Shown: positions 1 through 8,414 of the stretch, one piece after another
Layout: every line of letters starts with the position of its first letter
Position numbering within the stretch: the stretch's first letter is position 1
Assembly (NCBI GenBank): GCA_964452735.1
Contig: CAYVNA010000006.1
Coordinates: 1-45,975, forward strand
Length of the DNA: 45,975 bases
Origin: UBA2177 sp964452735
GTDB lineage: Bacteria > Patescibacteriota > Dojkabacteria > SC72
Reading direction: 5' to 3'
Translations under genes and position numbers: made by a program
The notes under the pieces: generated by a model
Told to the model about the DNA's origin: nothing
Seen by the model: only the letters and a program-made list of their open reading frames with translations
The model's database searches: none

Positions 1-2
1 AA

Positions 3-62
3 CTTGCAGATGAGTGGATTAAGGACAACTGGTTAGACATTGTTTCCAATAGATCTTCTTAA
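3..62 (+). CDS. C-terminal end of a truncated gene (unknown product)
   Basis: Frame 3 is open from the window edge to a TAA at 60-62 and encodes 19 residues, ending in Asp-Ile-Val-Ser-Asn-Arg-Ser-Ser. The two tryptophans and mixed charges look like a natural protein tail, but a frame this short can be open by chance. The rest of the gene lies before the window, so no function can be given. It overlaps a possible small ORF on the other strand. Confidence 0.35.
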   Translation, partial: LADEWIKDNWLDIVSNRSS

Positions 63-164
63 ATCACTTATTTCCTTAAGCAATATCTTTATGTCTTTTT
101 CATAGAGATAGCCTCTATTTCCCAATAATTTTAAATGTTTTTCTATTCTCTTTAATTCCTTCAC
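33..164 (-). CDS. Possible small basic protein, 43 aa, GTG start
   Basis: On the minus strand a GTG at 162-164 opens 43 codons to a TAA at 33-35. The product is rich in Lys, Leu, Ile and Glu, begins VKELKRIEKHLKLL and would form an amphipathic helix. An in-frame stop lies just upstream, so the ORF cannot be longer. No Shine-Dalgarno site is visible and the 3' end overlaps the partial plus-strand frame, so one of the two may be spurious. It is listed because the composition is protein-like and nothing else explains this stretch. No family is recognised. Confidence 0.25.
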   Translation of the reverse strand: MKELKRIEKHLKLLGNRGYLYEKDIKILLKEISDLRRSIGNNV

Positions 165-206
165 TCTTATATACTACATTCTTGTTATTACATTTCGATT
201 ACAGAA

Positions 207-219
207 GACATCTTATGTC
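207..219. repeat. Short palindrome GACAT-CTT-ATGTC upstream of the XRE gene
   Basis: A perfect 5-bp inverted repeat with a 3-nt centre lies about 55 nt before the XRE start codon. With the larger inverted repeat at 225-248 it could be part of an operator region. On its own it is short enough to occur by chance. Confidence 0.3.
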
Positions 220-224
220 CTTAT

Positions 225-248
225 TATGGAATTGTGTTCTATTCCATA
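225..248. promoter_or_regulatory. Candidate operator, 8-bp inverted repeat TATGGAAT/ATTCCATA
   Basis: Perfect 8-bp arms at 225-232 and 241-248 are separated by 8 nt, so equivalent arm positions are 16 bp apart. The repeat ends 24 nt before the ATG of the XRE-family regulator. Such regulators usually repress themselves through dyad operators near their own start, so autoregulation is the natural reading. No binding data are available. Confidence 0.4.
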
Positions 249-272
249 GTTTGAGATATGTAAATAGAATCT

Positions 273-818
273 ATGTATATGGAAGAGAATTACATAGGTG
301 AAAATATAAAGATATACAGAGAGAGAAAAAGAATGACCCAAAGAGAGTTGGCTGACCGTATTGGGAAGACTTGGGAAATGGTTTCTAGATACGAGAGAGG
401 ATATAGCTCTCCAATGAAGCAGTTGAATGCATTAGCCAAGGTCTTAGAGGTTGATGTAGCAGACTTATTAAGCTCTTCTCCCCAGAGAGTAAAGAGGGAG
501 GAGATAAATAGAGTACCGTTTTTTACCTTCTTGCCAGAGGATATGGATTTTATGAATACTCCTGTATATACGTACTATATAGCTCCTGACTGGATACTAG
601 AGAGGGATGAGAAGTGTTTTGTTATTGATAGTTCTCTTCTGGAGATAAATATTGATGGACTAAATAGAAAGGGTTATCTGTTCATCTCTCCTAATAGCAA
701 GGTAGTAAAGGGGGATACTGTATTAACAAGAGATGGATCTCTTAATTTCTTTGATTATGAGAATCATAAAGATGAAGAGATACTAGGGAAGGCCCTTGCA
801 TTTGAAGTTATATTATAA
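273..818 (+). CDS. XRE-family transcriptional regulator with S24/LexA-like C-terminal domain
   Basis: The product is 181 aa. Residues about 10-66 form a Cro/CI-type helix-turn-helix (MTQRELADRIGK, then a recognition helix ending in SRYERG). Residues about 110-180 have the layout of the LexA/CI S24 domain: a Ser in an Asp-Ser-Ser-Leu context where the catalytic serine of GDSM normally sits, then a beta-rich segment with GDTVLTRDG. The Lys of the Ser-Lys dyad is not obvious, so the domain may dimerise without self-cleavage. ATG codons at 273 and 279 are both possible starts and neither has a Shine-Dalgarno site. Two inverted repeats upstream suggest autoregulation. The gene converges on groEL and shares its terminator. 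Target genes are unknown. Confidence 0.8.
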   Translation: MYMEENYIGENIKIYRERKRMTQRELADRIGKTWEMVSRYERGYSSPMKQLNALAKVLEVDVADLLSSSPQRVKREEINRVPFFTFLPEDMDFMNTPVYTYYIAPDWILERDEKCFVIDSSLLEINIDGLNRKGYLFISPNSKVVKGDTVLTRDGSLNFFDYENHKDEEILGKALAFEVIL

Positions 819-819
819 A

Positions 820-846
820 AAAGGGGAGTAACCTGTACTCCCCTTT
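820..846. terminator. Bidirectional intrinsic terminator between the XRE gene and groEL
   Basis: An 11-bp stem (AAAGGGGAGTA paired with TACTCCCCTTT) closes a 5-nt loop. Read on the minus strand it lies 20 nt beyond the groEL stop and runs into a stretch of T, so it ends groES-groEL. Read on the plus strand it follows the XRE stop directly, with a shorter T tract. Confidence 0.85.
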
Positions 847-865
847 GTAATCCTGATTACAGATA

Positions 866-2494
866 CTACATCATTCCTCCCATACCACCCATATCTGCTC
901 CCATACTAGGTTTTGAGTCCTTCTCCTCTGGGATATCTGCAACTACAGCTTCCGTTGTTATTAACATAGAACCAACAGATACTGCATTTGTTAATGCCAA
1001 TCTTGTAACTTTCACAGGATCTATTATTCCAGCTTCTATCATATTTACATATTCTCCTGTTTTAGCATTAAATCCTTTTTCTCCCTTACAATTAGCTGCT
1101 ATTACTGCACCATCTTCCCCAGCATTCTCAGCAATTTGCTTTAGAGGTTCACTCAAGATACTTTTTAGAATCTCTATACCTAATTGTTCATCACGATCCT
1201 CTAATTTGACTTTTGATAATACACTTTTTGCATTATGAAGTGCCAATCCACCTCCTGCAACAACTCCTTCTTCTATAGCGGCTCTTGTAGCGTTAATTGC
1301 ATCTTCTATTCTCATCTTCTTCTCCTTTGCTTCAACTTCAGAAGCTGCACCTACTTTAATCACAGCTACTCCCCCAGATATCTTAGCAAGTCTCTCTTGA
1401 AGCTTTTCCTTGTCATAATCAGAGGTTGTAATCTCTATCTGAGCTTTTATTTCTTTAACTCTACTTTCCACTTCCTTCTTATCTCCTTTACCTTCAACAA
1501 TTATTGTCTTCTCTTTTGTAACTATCACTTTCTTAGCAGATCCTAGGTTAGAGATTTCTACACTCTCAAGCTTCTTCCCTACTTCCTCGGAGATATAATC
1601 GGCACCTGTTAGAACAGAAATATCTTTCAACATCTCTTTCTTTCTATCACCAAATCCAGGAGCTTTAACTGCGACTACATCAAGAGTTCCTCTCAATTTA
1701 TTAACTACTAAGGTTGCCAATGCCTGATTCTCGATATCGTCAGCTATTATCACAAGAGGCCTATCAGCAGCTCCTAGGACTTTCTCTGCCATTGCCTGAA
1801 TATCTTGGAGATTAGATAACTTCTTGTCTGTAACAAAGATATATGGATTCTCCATAACTGCTTCTAAAGTCTCTGGGTTTGTTACAAAATATGCACTAAC
1901 ATACCCATTGTCAAATTCCATGCCCTCTGTATATTCAACTTCATCTTTGAATCCTTTTGCTTCTTCAACAGTTATAACACCATCACCACCAACCTTCTCA
2001 AACACATTGCTGATCATCTCTCCTAAATCTTTATCGTTATTTGTAGAGATTGTAGCAACCTGTGCTATCTCTTCCTTATTAGAAATCTTCTTTGCTGTCT
2101 TTTTCAACTCTTCCACTATCAAATCTGTTCCCTTATCCAAACCTCTCTTTAGAGAAATTGGGTTTGAACCAGCAGAGACATTCCTAAAACCAGATGCAGC
2201 TATAGCTTGAGCAAGAACTGTTACAGTTGTTGTACCATCACCAGCTACATCATTTACCTTACTAGATGCTTCCTTTATCATTTCTACTCCAACATTCTTA
2301 AAAGGATCCTTATCCTCTATCTCTTTCGCCACAGTCACTCCATCTTTTGTTATTATTTGAGAACCAAAACTCTTCGCAATTGCTACGTTCCTCCCCTTAG
2401 GACCTAGGGTTGTCTTAACAGCATTTGCAATAGTGTCTACACCAGACTTTAAAGCTCTTCTAGCTTCCTCGTTATATATTATTGATTTTGCCAT
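866..2494 (-). CDS. groEL: Chaperonin GroEL (Hsp60, large subunit)
   Basis: The 542-aa product is full length. It folds substrate proteins inside a double heptameric ring with ATP hydrolysis, capped by GroES. Recognisable features are TLGPKGRNV and DGTTTVTVLA in the equatorial ATP site, the apical domain in the middle, GGGLALHNA near residue 410, and the typical Gly-Met-rich C-terminal tail. The gene lies 23 nt after groES in the same transcript and is followed by a strong terminator. No promoter or Shine-Dalgarno site is visible in the gap, so expression should follow groES and its CIRCE-like operator. Nothing is truncated. Confidence 0.98.
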   Translation of the reverse strand: MAKSIIYNEEARRALKSGVDTIANAVKTTLGPKGRNVAIAKSFGSQIITKDGVTVAKEIEDKDPFKNVGVEMIKEASSKVNDVAGDGTTTVTVLAQAIAASGFRNVSAGSNPISLKRGLDKGTDLIVEELKKTAKKISNKEEIAQVATISTNNDKDLGEMISNVFEKVGGDGVITVEEAKGFKDEVEYTEGMEFDNGYVSAYFVTNPETLEAVMENPYIFVTDKKLSNLQDIQAMAEKVLGAADRPLVIIADDIENQALATLVVNKLRGTLDVVAVKAPGFGDRKKEMLKDISVLTGADYISEEVGKKLESVEISNLGSAKKVIVTKEKTIIVEGKGDKKEVESRVKEIKAQIEITTSDYDKEKLQERLAKISGGVAVIKVGAASEVEAKEKKMRIEDAINATRAAIEEGVVAGGGLALHNAKSVLSKVKLEDRDEQLGIEILKSILSEPLKQIAENAGEDGAVIAANCKGEKGFNAKTGEYVNMIEAGIIDPVKVTRLALTNAVSVGSMLITTEAVVADIPEEKDSKPSMGADMGGMGGMM

Positions 2495-2517
2495 ATTAGT
2501 AGTACTAGTTAATTTAA

Positions 2518-2811
2518 TTACTTAATAACTGCGAGGATATCGTCCTCATCTAAAAGAAAATATTTCTCACTATCTACTTCTATCTCATCTGGAGAATATT
2601 TCTTAAAGTAGACCCTATCTCCAACAGAAACGTTAAATGAAACATCTTTTCCCTTTGACTTTCCTGTACCTAGCTTGACTATTACACCTGTCTCAGGTTT
2701 CTGATCGTCACTAGGGGGAAGAACTAGTCCACCAGCAGTTTTTTCTTCTACTGCATCTGGGCTAACAAGAACTCTTTTTCCAAGAGGTTGAACTTTTATA
2801 CTTTTTGCCAT
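2518..2811 (-). CDS. groES: Co-chaperonin GroES (Hsp10)
   Basis: The 97-aa product has normal GroES length and caps the GroEL ring. The N-terminal VQPLGKRVLV, the mobile-loop region EEKTAGGLVLPPS and the C-terminal DDILAVI match the family. It is the first gene of the groES-groEL operon. The leader holds a promoter and a 9-9-9 inverted repeat whose gene-proximal arm is identical to that upstream of hrcA, pointing to HrcA control. No Shine-Dalgarno site precedes the ATG. Confidence 0.97.
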   Translation of the reverse strand: MAKSIKVQPLGKRVLVSPDAVEEKTAGGLVLPPSDDQKPETGVIVKLGTGKSKGKDVSFNVSVGDRVYFKKYSPDEIEVDSEKYFLLDEDDILAVIK

Positions 2812-2816
2812 ACAAG

Positions 2817-2843
2817 TTAGCAGATTAATTTATTGATTGCCAA
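2817..2843 (-). promoter_or_regulatory. Variant, partly degenerate CIRCE-like operator of groES
   Basis: On the minus strand this reads TTGGCAATC-N9-ATCTGCTAA and ends 5 nt before the groES ATG. The gene-proximal arm is identical over 9 nt to the operator arm upstream of hrcA. The other arm matches the hrcA arm TTAGCAGAT at 5 of 9 positions. The 9-9-9 spacing is that of classical CIRCE, bound by HrcA, but the arm sequence differs. Confidence 0.65.
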
Positions 2844-2845
2844 TG

Positions 2846-2875
2846 ATTGTATCATACGAGAAAGAGAAACGTAAA
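2846..2875 (-). promoter_or_regulatory. groES-groEL promoter
   Basis: On the minus strand TTTACG at 2870-2875 and TACAAT at 2846-2851 are separated by 18 nt. The start of transcription would fall within or at the edge of the CIRCE-like repeat, so a bound repressor would block RNA polymerase. The -35 box lies only 14 nt past the end of the preceding gene. Confidence 0.6.
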
Positions 2876-2888
2876 GAGCTTGAAATAT

Positions 2889-3491
2889 TTATTCTAGATT
2901 TCCCTTTATTACAATACTCCCTTCTAGAAACTCTACATTCTGAATACCTCTTCCAAGAAATTTGTTCTCGTTAACCGTTATAATACCTTCTGATATTCCG
3001 TAGTTAATTTCCTCTATAGCCTTCTTCGAGAAGACTTTAGGAAGAATCCAATCCCCTATGGACATACTTTTCAAATATATTTCTGCCGTCTCTCTATTAT
3101 CTTTTGATATTTCTAAAGCTACCCAAGGAAGAGAAACTCTCTTTAGAGAATACTTTAGAAATAATGTTAATCTCCCCTTATTTATAGAGGTACATATGTT
3201 TTCTAAGACAATACCTCCAGGCAGTGAGATACTGTCTTTCAATACAGATACTACTTCTCCTTGAGAGAAAGTCATATGTTCAACAATATTTCTAGACAAT
3301 GCAAATTTCCTTATCTTCTCATCTACACTAATGCTTTCTATCTCAGAAAAGCAAAGGACATTGCCATCCGAGTTCTCCTTGAATTCTCTTTCCCAGGTAA
3401 AATAGGAGGATACCCTATACAAGAGTATTAGCAGAAAGGAAATAGAAATAATTAATAAAAATACTTTAAACAGTTTCTTTAGTTTCTTCAT
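2889..3491 (-). CDS. Membrane-anchored hypothetical protein
   Basis: The 200-aa product has a basic N-terminus (MKKLKKLFK), one hydrophobic segment at about residues 9-28, and a beta-rich remainder that should face outside the membrane. The closing region (about 145-200) recalls the YpmS/DUF2140 type of membrane-anchored protein, but this is a loose resemblance. Its start overlaps the end of murJ by 26 nt, so the two are probably co-transcribed and translationally coupled, which hints at an envelope role. No catalytic motif is visible and function is unknown. Confidence 0.8.
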   Translation of the reverse strand: MKKLKKLFKVFLLIISISFLLILLYRVSSYFTWEREFKENSDGNVLCFSEIESISVDEKIRKFALSRNIVEHMTFSQGEVVSVLKDSISLPGGIVLENICTSINKGRLTLFLKYSLKRVSLPWVALEISKDNRETAEIYLKSMSIGDWILPKVFSKKAIEEINYGISEGIITVNENKFLGRGIQNVEFLEGSIVIKGNLE

Positions 3492-5253
3492 TTCTCAGAA
3501 TACTCCTCCTTATGTCATCCCATAGCTCATCAATTATGGATATCTCCTCTATTCTAAATACTTTGCAACCGATTAGATATGAGATGAAGCCATATGCCGT
3601 CGTTACAACAGTTAAGAGGATAACGTAGATTGTTCTGGTAGTATCAAGTTGGAAATCGAAGAGTTTAAAAACGAAATACATCCCTATACACATTAGGGTT
3701 GTATTGATCAATTTCTTTACTGTTGGAGCTACAAAGTCCTTCCATGTAAATACTCTCCTCTTAATGTTTAAAAGTATTGTTAGAGCTACCATCTCCATTA
3801 TGTATGCAATACTAAGGCTCAAGGACAATCCACCGACTGCCATGTCTGAATCTCCTCTGGTTGTAGACCATCGGAGAAAGTCATTAAAGAATGAGAGAAC
3901 AACATCTAGTAATTCTTTCGGATTTGATTCCGTCATCTGGAAAAAGATCTGAGCTACTATGTCTCTCCAGTCATAGTAGTGACTAAAGAAGTTAGTGAGG
4001 AAGAATGCTAAGCTAATGTTAACAATTATTCCAATAGTTATAGCTATTAGGGGTAGCCAGGTTTCTTTCAATGCATAGAATGCTCTAAGGAGTATCTGAA
4101 CTATTGTCTGCCCTATGACAGAGAGACTTAGTAATACAAGACACCATGCTGTGAGGATAGTTGCTCTCCAGTCGAAGGCTCCAGTTCCATAGGCTAGACG
4201 AACGAGTGGCAACCTTAGGATTAATAGTGTGGAAACAATTGGAAGTATTAAGAATAGGGATACTTGAATAGCCTTATTCAAAACCTCTTTAAACTTGTCT
4301 TCTTGTTCACAACTTTCTGCAAGATTTGGTAAGGCTACCTGTGCAACTGCACTCCCGATTATATTTATGGGGAATAGGTGTAAACTAAGGGCAAATTTAT
4401 ATGCACTGAGGGCTCCTGATGCCAAGGAGAAGCTGATGAGTGTATTTATAACGACATTTATTTGCTCTCCGAATATTCCAATCGTTCTTGGTATAGCAAG
4501 TTTAAGAGCTCTGTATGTTTGAGTATCTTTGAAACTATCTATCAATGTACCTATACCTACTTGGAATTTTGTATCATAGTATCTCTTGAATTGGGGGATC
4601 TGAATTAGGAAATGAAGAAAGGATCCAATAACAGCGGAAATTGCAATTCCCTCAACTCCCATATGGAATACTGAAACAAGTACTATGGAGCCAACCATCA
4701 TAGCAAGATTATAGAAGAGAGGAGCTAGGGAAGTAACAAAGAATTGTTTCCTAACCTGAAGATATCCTGTGAGCATACTACTGATAGCAAGTAGTACAGG
4801 AGATATCATCATGATTCTTGTTAGGGATACAAAGAGATCGAAGTCTTCGCTCGATATCCTATCGGAGAAGTTCAGTATTTGTTGTAGTGAGTGTGATTCG
4901 ATGAGGAAATTTGTTATCTGTGGTGTAAAGATGAATACCAAGGCTGCAATGAGTATACAAAATACTGAGATCAAGAGTGTCAGATGATTGAAGAATTTGT
5001 TTAATTCTTCTTTTCCTTTTTTATAGAAGATGTCCGAGAATATCGGTATTATGGCCGCATTTATGGATCCTGCTACAAGAACCATGAAAAGCATATCAGG
5101 GATTGTAAATGCTGCCCAAAAGATATCCAGTTCGTGCGAGACCCCGAACAGCTGAGCAATTGTTCTCAGTTTAAAGAATCCTAATACTTTGGTAACAAGT
5201 AGGAGGAGCATTACAAAAAATATTCCATTTTTCTTCTGTAGTATCTTCAACAT
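3466..5253 (-). CDS. murJ: Lipid II flippase MurJ/MviN family
   Basis: The 595-aa product is a polytopic membrane protein with about 14 hydrophobic helices, the fold of the MOP exporter superfamily. MurJ moves lipid II across the cytoplasmic membrane for peptidoglycan synthesis. The N-terminal LRTIAQLFGVSHELDIFWAAF and MLFMVLVAGSINAAIIPIF are typical MviN signatures. It is somewhat longer than the usual 510-550 aa, with extra sequence around residues 430-470 between two late helices. It heads a two-gene unit and diverges from comF across 96 nt. A Wzx-like flippase role cannot be excluded. Confidence 0.9.
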   Translation of the reverse strand: MLKILQKKNGIFFVMLLLLVTKVLGFFKLRTIAQLFGVSHELDIFWAAFTIPDMLFMVLVAGSINAAIIPIFSDIFYKKGKEELNKFFNHLTLLISVFCILIAALVFIFTPQITNFLIESHSLQQILNFSDRISSEDFDLFVSLTRIMMISPVLLAISSMLTGYLQVRKQFFVTSLAPLFYNLAMMVGSIVLVSVFHMGVEGIAISAVIGSFLHFLIQIPQFKRYYDTKFQVGIGTLIDSFKDTQTYRALKLAIPRTIGIFGEQINVVINTLISFSLASGALSAYKFALSLHLFPINIIGSAVAQVALPNLAESCEQEDKFKEVLNKAIQVSLFLILPIVSTLLILRLPLVRLAYGTGAFDWRATILTAWCLVLLSLSVIGQTIVQILLRAFYALKETWLPLIAITIGIIVNISLAFFLTNFFSHYYDWRDIVAQIFFQMTESNPKELLDVVLSFFNDFLRWSTTRGDSDMAVGGLSLSLSIAYIMEMVALTILLNIKRRVFTWKDFVAPTVKKLINTTLMCIGMYFVFKLFDFQLDTTRTIYVILLTVVTTAYGFISYLIGCKVFRIEEISIIDELWDDIRRSILRNEETKETV

Positions 5254-5282
5254 TTATCTTTGATGGGATGTGAACGACTAAT

Positions 5283-5311
5283 ATGATAATTTAAACTCTT
5301 CTTTTTATCAA
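5283..5311 (-). promoter_or_regulatory. Candidate murJ promoter
   Basis: On the minus strand TTGATA (5306-5311) and TATCAT (5283-5288) lie 17 nt apart, each one mismatch from the sigma-70 consensus. The -10 box ends 29 nt before the murJ ATG. Confidence 0.5.
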
Positions 5312-5329
5312 TTAATAATTATTTAATTG
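5309..5329. repeat. 7-bp inverted repeat CAATTAA/TTAATTG between murJ and comF
   Basis: Perfect 7-bp arms with a 7-nt spacer lie in the divergent intergenic region and overlap the candidate murJ -35 box. It could be an operator for either gene. In DNA this AT-rich, chance is a real alternative. Confidence 0.3.
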
Positions 5330-5349
5330 TTAATAAGGATAATATATAT

Positions 5350-6084
5350 ATGGGTATATTACTAGATGCTATATTTCCTAGGGGCTGTATTGTTTGTAGC
5401 AAGAAAGGAGAGTACTTGTGTGAAAGATGTAAGAAATATTTCAAAAGAAATCTTCCCGAATGTTATGTTTGTAGAAGAATTTCCCCAATGTATAAGACAC
5501 ATGATGTTTGTAAAGATGTTTTTTGTTTGGATTCTCTTTTCGTTGGATGGGAATATAATGAGATTTCTTCTGAGATATTAAAGTTACTCAAATACCGATA
5601 TGTTAGTGATTTAGAGGACTCTCTCTCTAAATTCTTCATAGAGTGTATATCTAGAACGAGTTTTAAAAACGTTATTAGAAATACTTTGCTCGTAAGTATG
5701 CCAATATCCAAGAAAAGATATTCAGAGAGGGGATTCAATCAGGTCTGTAGTATTTCTAAAGATTTGTCAAAACATCTAGGCTTAGACTATAGAGAGGATC
5801 TGCTGTATAGGGATGAATACGGGGGGCACCAATCCATGAAGGATAGGGAGAGGAGATTGATTGAAGGCACTGGGGGTTTTAGAGTAAACAACTCTATCAA
5901 TCTTTCCCATTATTCTGGTATTACCATTTTTGATGATGTTGTAACGACAGGTTCGACAATAAACAAGGCCGTAGAGGTAATAAAGAATACCTACAGCAAA
6001 GACATTCCGATATTTGGTATTTGTATGTTTAGAGGAAAACCCTTTTATTCAGAGACCTCCTCCTCTGAAGAATCTACTACATGA
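5350..6084 (+). CDS. comF: ComF family protein (zinc ribbon plus phosphoribosyltransferase-like domain)
   Basis: The 244-aa product has an N-terminal four-cysteine zinc ribbon (CIVC, CERC, then CYVC) and a C-terminal type I phosphoribosyltransferase-like domain with the PRPP loop FDDVVTTGST near residues 198-207. ComF proteins take part in DNA uptake during natural transformation; their exact chemistry is unsettled. AAGGA about 10 nt before the ATG is one of the few Shine-Dalgarno-like sites in the window. The acidic, serine-rich C-terminus overlaps the end of the convergent ligase-like gene by 40 nt. With the PilN/PilO-like genes at 35.6-36.8 kb it fits a type IV pilus-type DNA-uptake capacity. 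Confidence 0.9.
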   Translation: MGILLDAIFPRGCIVCSKKGEYLCERCKKYFKRNLPECYVCRRISPMYKTHDVCKDVFCLDSLFVGWEYNEISSEILKLLKYRYVSDLEDSLSKFFIECISRTSFKNVIRNTLLVSMPISKKRYSERGFNQVCSISKDLSKHLGLDYREDLLYRDEYGGHQSMKDRERRLIEGTGGFRVNNSINLSHYSGITIFDDVVTTGSTINKAVEVIKNTYSKDIPIFGICMFRGKPFYSETSSSEESTT

Positions 6085-8321
6085 TTTAGACTATTAAGCT
6101 GTTTAGAGATTTCATCATATACATCAACATTTGTATTTCCCTGTGTTTCTAGAATCTTCTTAGCGGCTGTGAGATATGACTCATAGATATCAATATTACC
6201 CTTCTCTTTATTTATCTCCCCAGCCAAGAGAATTGAGGGAATATGCTGAGGATTAATACCTAAAACCTTCGTAAGAGATGCTAAAGCACTATCCTTTTCA
6301 CCTTTTATGATAAAGGCTTGAGCCATACTGTAATGAAGTTCAAAATTCAAAGGATTTAGCTCTATAGCCTTTTCTAAGGAAAATACCGCATCAGGAGTAT
6401 AGTCATAGAAACCCATTCCTACAAGTCCAAGGTAAACACGTGACCTTGCCTCCCAATTAGAATAAACATTTGGAGAGATATCTATACTCTTCCTTGTTGA
6501 GTCTATCACATAGTTCTTCCACACCCCAACATCCCTAATAATTTGATTCATGGACTCTTGATCACTACTCTCATCAGAATATCTCTCTGCGGCAATACCT
6601 ACTCTTTCCAAATACATTAATCCTTGCTTCCTGCTATATAGAGGGTTGTTCCCATCAAACTTCGAAGCCTGCGAGTAGTAATATGCCATAGAATCAACAA
6701 ACTTTTCTCTCTCCTCTAAGGTTGGATTTACTCCTTCCCCATACTTATTGCTCTCCTGTACGAAGAAAGATTCTGCCTTCAGTACATATATCGAAGAGAT
6801 ACTCTTTGAAGTCCAGAAACCAAAAATTACCAAAGAAATACAAGACACCACTATAGTTAAAAAGATATTGATATTTTGTAGTGACTTGTTTTCACCAGAT
6901 AGTACTTTCTGGTTCACGGCCCAGAATTTAAAAACAAATCTATCCTCAGTATTCTTTCGAAGCCTATCCACCAGTATAGCTCTCATGGATATTAGGGAGA
7001 GAAGTATAAATGTGATAATGATGGAATATACTGAGAGGAAAGACGAAATGTATATAACGAGTAGAAGGATATCCAACATAAACACTCTCCAAATATTCAT
7101 ATGGTCAGAATTTGTCTTGAAATCCTTGATATCGGATAGTAGGGATCTCAGGATTAGAAAACCGAAGAAAAACCATACTAATAACCATACCAATCCACCA
7201 TTCGCAAACTGTGTAAACACCTCACTTCCCGCGTAATAGAAGGTTACATTATTAAAAGCGATTAGATTGACATTTAGAGGCTTATATAAATAATAAGAGA
7301 TTGAGTAGGTATCTACACCCATACCAAATATTCCCCTAACAAAAGACTCTACGAAAACAGAAGCTGCTATTATCCACGAGACATCTGCTCCTAGGGATAT
7401 TTGGGAAACAATATTCATACTCTCAGGGATAACAAGTTTCGTTAAGGCAGGGATCTGTAATAGGATAGTTGGGATAGCAGTAGAGATAACAGCTATTAAA
7501 ATAAATAGAAATATATTCTTTGAGACATTCGCCTGTAGTTTAATCCTCTTCAAGACAAAGATTGCGAACAAAGTTAGAACTATAACTGCAACTAGAACTA
7601 AACTCCATCCCTGTTTTATGGAATATATCCAGATATTAAGGACTGAGACCCCCAAGATTATCAAAGACAGTATATATCTACTTTCTTTCTTCTTTTCTAT
7701 GAGATATTCTCCTGCTAGGAAGATACTCATAAATATACTAACTATATTTAATAGGAGATGTACCTTTGAGGATCTTACTAGGGGTAATCCATATTGGTGC
7801 AAGTCTTTGTATACGGGTATTAGTCCCCAGATATTTATCCCGAGAAATGAAAAAATGCTTAGAATATTGTTAATCAACATTCCCAAAAGAAATATCATTA
7901 TAGAGTTGGATATATCCTTCTCCTCCTTTATAAATGTTCTAGAACATATAGTAACGAGTAATATCGAGATGAACACTAAGATTCCACCTCCTAATCTCCC
8001 ATCTACTCCCCATATACTGCTGTTAATATCTTTTGAAAAGATTGTTGAAAGGAGAAGACTAAGGAGAAGAGAGAACATACCTAGATCAAAGGAGCTTCTT
8101 AGTATAGATAATTTTCCATCCCAAAACATTTGGACCACCTGGAGACCTAGAATTATCGTGGATAAAGATAGTATAAGAAGAGACATGCTTCTTTCCGTCC
8201 AATCCCAAGGGAAGGGCATAATGGCAATTGGTAGCAGAAATAGAACCCCCCAAAACAAATACTTTTGAATAACAGGGATATTTAACTTTTTACTAGAACT
8301 AGAATTTGACTCTTGTAACAT
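6045..8321 (-). CDS. O-antigen ligase/Wzy-like membrane protein with C-terminal TPR domain
   Basis: The 758-aa product has about 12 hydrophobic segments in the first 480 residues with a Wzy_C/WaaL-like arrangement, including the region GMGVDTYSISYY before a large loop. A soluble segment follows, with TPR-like helical pairs at about 640-740 (for example EKAIELNPLNFELHYSMAQA). Such proteins transfer or polymerise glycans on the outer face of the membrane. The donor cannot be inferred. The gene follows the dnaK terminator, so it has its own promoter or depends on readthrough. It ends in an acidic tail overlapping comF by 40 nt. Confidence 0.8.
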   Translation of the reverse strand: MLQESNSSSSKKLNIPVIQKYLFWGVLFLLPIAIMPFPWDWTERSMSLLILSLSTIILGLQVVQMFWDGKLSILRSSFDLGMFSLLLSLLLSTIFSKDINSSIWGVDGRLGGGILVFISILLVTICSRTFIKEEKDISNSIMIFLLGMLINNILSIFSFLGINIWGLIPVYKDLHQYGLPLVRSSKVHLLLNIVSIFMSIFLAGEYLIEKKKESRYILSLIILGVSVLNIWIYSIKQGWSLVLVAVIVLTLFAIFVLKRIKLQANVSKNIFLFILIAVISTAIPTILLQIPALTKLVIPESMNIVSQISLGADVSWIIAASVFVESFVRGIFGMGVDTYSISYYLYKPLNVNLIAFNNVTFYYAGSEVFTQFANGGLVWLLVWFFFGFLILRSLLSDIKDFKTNSDHMNIWRVFMLDILLLVIYISSFLSVYSIIITFILLSLISMRAILVDRLRKNTEDRFVFKFWAVNQKVLSGENKSLQNINIFLTIVVSCISLVIFGFWTSKSISSIYVLKAESFFVQESNKYGEGVNPTLEEREKFVDSMAYYYSQASKFDGNNPLYSRKQGLMYLERVGIAAERYSDESSDQESMNQIIRDVGVWKNYVIDSTRKSIDISPNVYSNWEARSRVYLGLVGMGFYDYTPDAVFSLEKAIELNPLNFELHYSMAQAFIIKGEKDSALASLTKVLGINPQHIPSILLAGEINKEKGNIDIYESYLTAAKKILETQGNTNVDVYDEISKQLNSLNHVVDSSEEEVSE

Positions 8322-8365
8322 ATTTTGGCAGTAAGGATATATTATTCAATAAATGCTATCACAAA

Positions 8366-8396
8366 AAAAGGAGGAGACCAACTGGCTCCTCCTTTT
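8366..8396 (-). terminator. Intrinsic terminator of the hrcA-grpE-dnaK operon
   Basis: An 11-bp stem (AAAAGGAGGAG with CTCCTCCTTTT) and 9-nt loop lie 19 nt downstream of the dnaK stop on the minus strand. Seven consecutive T follow the GC-rich part of the stem in that direction. This separates the heat-shock operon from the ligase-like gene. Confidence 0.85.
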
Positions 8397-8414
8397 ATTT
8401 TAGAGAGACTATTT

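Noticed and set aside
1533..1541. TTAGCAGAT inside groEL, matching one arm of the variant CIRCE
   Set aside because: The second arm at the required 9-nt distance is absent, and the site lies in coding sequence away from any promoter.
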